This document shows positions 7,432 to 10,665 of a stretch of DNA of 10,665 nucleotides, piece after piece (the stretch's first letter is position 1; each line of letters starts with the position of its first letter). The DNA lies in NCBI GenBank assembly GCA_036279835.1, contig DASUII010000432.1, forward strand, positions 1 to 10,665, in the 5' to 3' direction. A program made the position numbers and the translations under genes. Source of the stretch: GCA-003244245 sp036279835 (lineage in GTDB: Bacteria > Actinomycetota > Actinomycetes > Mycobacteriales > Pseudonocardiaceae). The notes beneath the pieces were generated by a model. It was not told the DNA's origin, did not search any database, and saw only the letters and a program-made list of their open reading frames with translations.

Positions 7432-9474
7432 ATGTCCAGAGTTTACGTCAGTCTCATCCAATCCGATTTTGGACGGAGCCACTACGGTAATTTCGAGGCA
7501 GTCATCGTGGAAGGCGAACAACTGTGGCATTGGTCCCGCGACAACAACGACGTCCACCTACCGTGGATCCGCGGGCAACGAGTCACCGGTGACCACGACG
7601 ATGTGGCCGGACCCGGCTGCATCATCCAATCCACCCCTAGCACAGGACAACGCGGCGATTTCGAAGTCGTCGTACCCCTACGGCTAGCCACCGGAGCCGT
7701 CGAACTGCGCCACTTCTACCGCGACAACAACGACGTCCACCTACCGTGGATCCGCGGGCAACGAATCACCGGTGACCACGACGATGTGGCCGGACCCGGC
7801 AGCATCATCCAATCCACTCCCAGCACAGGACACCGCGGCAATTTCGAAGTCGTCGTACCCCTATTGCAACCCGGCGGCGTCGAACTATGCCACTTCTACC
7901 GCGATAACAGCTACGAGCATCTACCCTCAGAGCTGCGTCAAAGGTTGACGATGAGCGTACGCATCCCCTGGATTCGCGGTCAACGAGTCACGGGTGAACA
8001 GGATAATGTGGCCGGACCCGGGTGCATCATCCAATCCACGCCGACCGCAGGACAGCGCGGCAGGTTCGAAGTCGTGGTTCCGCTCCATCTTTACGACGGT
8101 TCCATAGAGCTTCGCCATTTCTTCCAGAACAATAGAAATGTCCCCGGGCGTTGGACCAAGGCTCAGTTTATTACCCAGTCCTGTGCGGGTCTAGGTGGCG
8201 TCATCCAGTCCCGTTTCGGTGCAGCAGGCCACGGTGACTTCGAGGTCCTCGTCGATGAGCATCGTGGCTCGGTCGTTCATTACTGGCATCAGAACGCCCG
8301 CGCCGAGGAGGTGTGGATTCGGACTGATCGCTTCAGCATGCTGGAGCCACATCCGCAACTTGCCCATCGTGCTCGGAAGATCGTTCAGCTAACCGGTGAG
8401 TACGACCGTGAAGGATGGAATGGGACGGGAACACCGAGATTTGCGTTCAATCGAACCGAGAGCAAGTTCGGTATCATCGGCACAGACCTTGGTATCTCGT
8501 TTGTCCATCGGGATCGCCTATACTTCTTATTCGGCGACACCTGGCGGGTGGGCCACAGCATTCCCAATGATGATCTCGATGCTATTGCTTTCGCTACGGA
8601 CACGAACGCCGACGATGGCGTTAAGCTAACGTTCCTCCCCCAGCCGCCACTGGTCCCCGGCATTGCCCAGGGCGCCTTCGAGGTGCCACTCGACGGGCTC
8701 AGCTGCAATAACAGCATGTACGTCTTCTTCAGCACCGATCACCGTCGGGTGGGCATCTACACCCTGATGGGAAGCTCAATACTAGCTCGGTCAGACAACA
8801 ATGGCCTCGACTTCACGCTCCTTTACGAAGTGTCACGCTACAAATTCATCAATGTGTCGGCAACGATCGTTGACGCGCACGAACACGGGCTCCCGGGCGA
8901 CGGACCACAGCTCATCGTCTTTGGCAGCGGTCGCTACCGTTCCAGCGATGTCTACCTTGCGGTTAAGCCGGTGGCGCGACTGGAGGAACCCGGCGGTTTC
9001 CTGTTTTATGCTGGCGGTTTCAGTCAACCGCACTGGAGTCCTGACGAGGACCGTGCGGTCCCACTCTTCGGCGAGGGCTGTGTCGGCGAACTGTCGGTCC
9101 GCTGGAATCCGCTGCTAGGGGTCTGGATGTGTCTCTATAACGCAGACTGGCCTGCGGATAGATCATCCGTTGGCGGGATAGTGATGCGCTGCGCAGAACG
9201 TCCCTACGGACCCTGGTCCTCCGGCGACGTGGTCTTCTCGGTGAACGATGGTCTTGGAAAGTTCATGCATCTGCCGAACGCGGATCACACACAGGAAGGT
9301 TTCGGCTCTGACCGCAGCGCCGACCTGGGAGGGATGTATGGCCCCTACCAGATTCCTGAATATACTCGCTGGTCGGGCGATGGAGCGCAGATCTACTTCA
9401 CAATGTCCACCGCGAATCCGTATCAGGCAATGTTGATGACTGTTTCTATACCGACATCACTCGGCGAAAGCTGA
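7432..9474 (+). CDS. Repeat protein (five lectin/propeller-like repeats) with a C-terminal DUF4185-like domain
   Basis: A 680-residue protein in two halves. Residues 1 to about 320 hold five repeats of 57-74 residues, each beginning IIQS-like (positions 7, 64, 125, 199, 257) and carrying G-[NDR]-FEVVVP, a HFYRDN-like strand and PWIRGQR-like Trp; copies 4 and 5 are diverged. Such patterns suit blades of a beta-propeller or lectin, which is inference. Residues about 330-680 resemble DUF4185: TDLGISF (351-357), LYFLFGDTW (363-371), a PYGPWS motif (591-596) and NPYQAMLM (662-669). Part of DUF4185 is classified as GH183 endo-D-arabinanase, acting on the D-arabinan of mycobacterial-type cell walls; activity here is unproven. 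There is no signal peptide or membrane segment. G+C of the second half (about 50-57% in sampled lines) is well below neighbours. Leu366 uses the rare TTA codon. A glycan-binding hydrolase or another propeller protein are the main alternatives. Confidence 0.85.
   Translation: MSRVYVSLIQSDFGRSHYGNFEAVIVEGEQLWHWSRDNNDVHLPWIRGQRVTGDHDDVAGPGCIIQSTPSTGQRGDFEVVVPLRLATGAVELRHFYRDNNDVHLPWIRGQRITGDHDDVAGPGSIIQSTPSTGHRGNFEVVVPLLQPGGVELCHFYRDNSYEHLPSELRQRLTMSVRIPWIRGQRVTGEQDNVAGPGCIIQSTPTAGQRGRFEVVVPLHLYDGSIELRHFFQNNRNVPGRWTKAQFITQSCAGLGGVIQSRFGAAGHGDFEVLVDEHRGSVVHYWHQNARAEEVWIRTDRFSMLEPHPQLAHRARKIVQLTGEYDREGWNGTGTPRFAFNRTESKFGIIGTDLGISFVHRDRLYFLFGDTWRVGHSIPNDDLDAIAFATDTNADDGVKLTFLPQPPLVPGIAQGAFEVPLDGLSCNNSMYVFFSTDHRRVGIYTLMGSSILARSDNNGLDFTLLYEVSRYKFINVSATIVDAHEHGLPGDGPQLIVFGSGRYRSSDVYLAVKPVARLEEPGGFLFYAGGFSQPHWSPDEDRAVPLFGEGCVGELSVRWNPLLGVWMCLYNADWPADRSSVGGIVMRCAERPYGPWSSGDVVFSVNDGLGKFMHLPNADHTQEGFGSDRSADLGGMYGPYQIPEYTRWSGDGAQIYFTMSTANPYQAMLMTVSIPTSLGES
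7537..8085 (+). repeat. In-frame direct DNA repeats within the DUF4185-like gene
   Basis: Copy 1 (7537-7680) and copy 2 (7720-7863) differ at only 6 of 144 aligned bases, with a 183-base (61-codon) period. A third, more diverged copy runs from about 7966 to 8085 and is preceded by about 42 extra bases (14 codons, roughly 7927-7968) inside its blade. Near-identity at DNA level, including third codon positions, indicates recent duplication or gene conversion within the array. Repeat units 4 and 5 of the protein are recognisable only at amino-acid level. Confidence 0.9.
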
Positions 9475-9488
9475 CAGTCTATTCTATT

Positions 9489-9511
9489 CGCTCCGAGAAA
9501 CCGGCGGAGCG
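9489..9511 (+). terminator. Candidate hairpin terminator after the DUF4185-like gene
   Basis: CGCTCCG (9489-9495) and CGGAGCG (9505-9511) form a perfect 7-bp stem with a 9-base loop, starting 15 bases after the stop codon. No T-run follows, so it is at best a tail-less actinobacterial-type terminator. If it works poorly, the next gene could be co-transcribed. Confidence 0.4.
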
Positions 9512-9643
9512 CGATCTGCGGCTACCCGACCGGTGCAATACTCCCACGTGTGGATACACCGAAAACCGACGATGGGCGTAACCAGGGCAGGCAGGTCGAC
9601 GTTGTAGCGGTGCGGGCAGCACGCGCCGCATCGGACTGGCCCT

Positions 9644-9649
9644 GGAAAG
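9644..9649 (+). promoter_or_regulatory. Ribosome binding site of the galactose-oxidase-like gene
   Basis: GGAAAG lies 6 bases before the ATG at 9656. It supports that start over the in-frame ATGs at 9689, 9698 and 9731, which would cut into or remove the signal peptide. Confidence 0.6.
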
Positions 9650-9655
9650 CAGGAC

Positions 9656-10665
9656 ATGGCATTCACAACAAATCGACGCTCCGCCCTGATGCTGCTGATG
9701 GCTCCGGGCCTGGCGTTGCGCTACGGCGGTATGGCCCGGGCTTCGACGAGTAACGCCATCTCGCCTGCGCCCCGCCGAGGCCGTGCAGAGGATCCCGCGT
9801 GGGCACATCGGGGACGGTGGGATCCGGTCTTCGACTTGCCGAACGTAGCGATCCATACGAGCGTGCTGCCGAACGGAAAGGTCCTGTTCTGGGGACGGCG
9901 CGACCAACCGACCGGCTCAATGCACGAGCACGAGTGCACCCCGTACCTCTGGGACCCCAAAACCCGGGAACTGACCCCGACACCGCAACCCAAGCGTGCG
10001 GACGGCACGAAGGTGAACCTGTTCTGCTCGGGCCATGCCTTTCTCCCCGACGGTCGGCTGTTGGTCGTAGGCGGCCACGTCACAGACGGCGACGGGCTCG
10101 ACCAGGCGTGCGCCTACGACTACCGTACGAACACCTGGGCAGCCCTTCCGGTAATGCACGAGAGCCTGTGGTATCCGACTGCCACAGCGCTCTCGGACGG
10201 AACTGCGCTGGTGTCATCGGGCAGCTACAAGGACAATGGAACCGTCACTTTCAACGATGTTCCGCAAATCTGGGATGGGCGCCAGTGGACACCGACCGCG
10301 CGCTTCACCGGCCTCCCGCCGTATTCGCGAATCCACATCGCTGCGAGCGGGCAGATGTTCGCATCCGGGTCGAATACCAGCACGTACACGCGCAACACCA
10401 ACGACCCCAGTGCCTGGACTCCGCTACCCGGCCCACAAGGACCTCGCCGGAATAGGGAGCGACAGTACGGTCCTTCGGTGACGTACGATTCAGGAAAGAT
10501 CGTCTACATCGGCGGCAGCAATGACGGGACCACCGACGCCCCTACCGCCGCGGCAGGTGTCCTCGATCTCTGCGCCAATCCCCCGACCTGGCGCGAGATC
10601 CCAAGTATGCACTTCTCGCGCCGCCAGCATCACGCGACGATTCTCGCGGACGGGAACGTCCTCGT
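9656..10665 (+). CDS. Secreted galactose-oxidase-like (kelch, copper-radical-oxidase-like) protein, 3' partial
   Basis: The frame is open from the ATG at 9656 to the window end (336 codons), so the C-terminus is missing. Residues 1-29 look like an export signal: twin arginines R7-R8, a hydrophobic stretch (10-21) and a possible ARA cleavage site (27-29), so Tat export is plausible. The rest carries propeller strands typical of galactose oxidase and glyoxal oxidase relatives: HTSVLPNGKVLFWG (67-80), LFCSGHAFLPDGRLLVVGGH (122-141), LWYPTATALSDG (171-182), YGPSVTYDSGKIVYIGG (271-287) and HHATILADGNVLV (325 on). C124 and Y173 sit where these enzymes form the Cys-Tyr radical cofactor (galactose oxidase C228-Y272), so copper-radical oxidation of a sugar or aldehyde is possible. 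The later Tyr/His copper ligands lie beyond the window. A separate gap of 181 bases and a candidate hairpin precede it. Confidence 0.85.
   Translation, partial: MAFTTNRRSALMLLMAPGLALRYGGMARASTSNAISPAPRRGRAEDPAWAHRGRWDPVFDLPNVAIHTSVLPNGKVLFWGRRDQPTGSMHEHECTPYLWDPKTRELTPTPQPKRADGTKVNLFCSGHAFLPDGRLLVVGGHVTDGDGLDQACAYDYRTNTWAALPVMHESLWYPTATALSDGTALVSSGSYKDNGTVTFNDVPQIWDGRQWTPTARFTGLPPYSRIHIAASGQMFASGSNTSTYTRNTNDPSAWTPLPGPQGPRRNRERQYGPSVTYDSGKIVYIGGSNDGTTDAPTAAAGVLDLCANPPTWREIPSMHFSRRQHHATILADGNVL

Noticed and set aside
9479..9907. - strand frame of 142 codons over the gap and the oxidase start
   Set aside because: No domain, no ribosome site and it is antisense to a convincing signal peptide and oxidase N-terminus.
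9799..10455. + strand frame of 218 codons over the oxidase gene
   Set aside because: Out of frame with the conserved kelch/oxidase motifs, which lie in the frame open from 9656 to the window end.

Overview
The window is high-G+C DNA (about two thirds to three quarters G+C in the lines I counted) with tightly packed genes, 4-base start/stop overlaps and GTG/TTG-rich reading frames. The NhaA-DsbA fusion, the SpoIIE-type phosphatase fused to a kinase domain, and the orphan C-terminal domain of an actinobacterial regulator family all point to an actinomycete. I cannot name the genus. I see no tRNA, rRNA, CRISPR array, transposase or phage gene.

Layout. (1) Bases 1-1306, + strand: the 3' part of a Na+/H+ antiporter NhaA fused to a DsbA-like thioredoxin domain. 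(2) Bases 7153 down to 1308, - strand: a compact four-gene operon. In transcription order it encodes a small cupin, an NTF2/SnoaL-like protein, a TPR-like helical protein with a regulator-type C-terminal domain, and a large GAF-PAS-GAF-GAF-SpoIIE-HATPase signalling protein. The first junction overlaps by ATGA; the second overlaps by TTGA if the TTG start is used, or leaves 35 bases if the ATG start is used. The operon converges on nhaA with one base between the stop codons. (3) Bases 7154-7431: a divergent intergenic region with a perfect 15-bp palindrome near the cupin start. (4) Bases 7432-9474, + strand: a 680-residue protein with five lectin-like or propeller-like repeats and a C-terminal DUF4185-like domain. 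Its repeat DNA includes two copies that differ at 6 of 144 bases, and its second half has clearly lower G+C than the neighbours. (5) Bases 9656 to the window end, + strand: the first 336 codons of a secreted galactose-oxidase-like (kelch, copper-radical-oxidase-like) protein with a Tat-like signal peptide. This frame has no stop before the window ends.

How the genes may work together. The - strand operon looks like a signalling unit: two small ligand-binding folds, a helical-repeat scaffold, and an effector that could both dephosphorylate and phosphorylate STAS-type anti-anti-sigma factors. Its partner sigma, anti-sigma and STAS genes are not in this window. The two + strand genes after the divergent region look like a glycan-related pair: DUF4185 includes endo-D-arabinanases (family GH183), and the next gene resembles an extracellular sugar/aldehyde oxidase. 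Whether the signalling operon controls this pair through the shared intergenic region is inference only.
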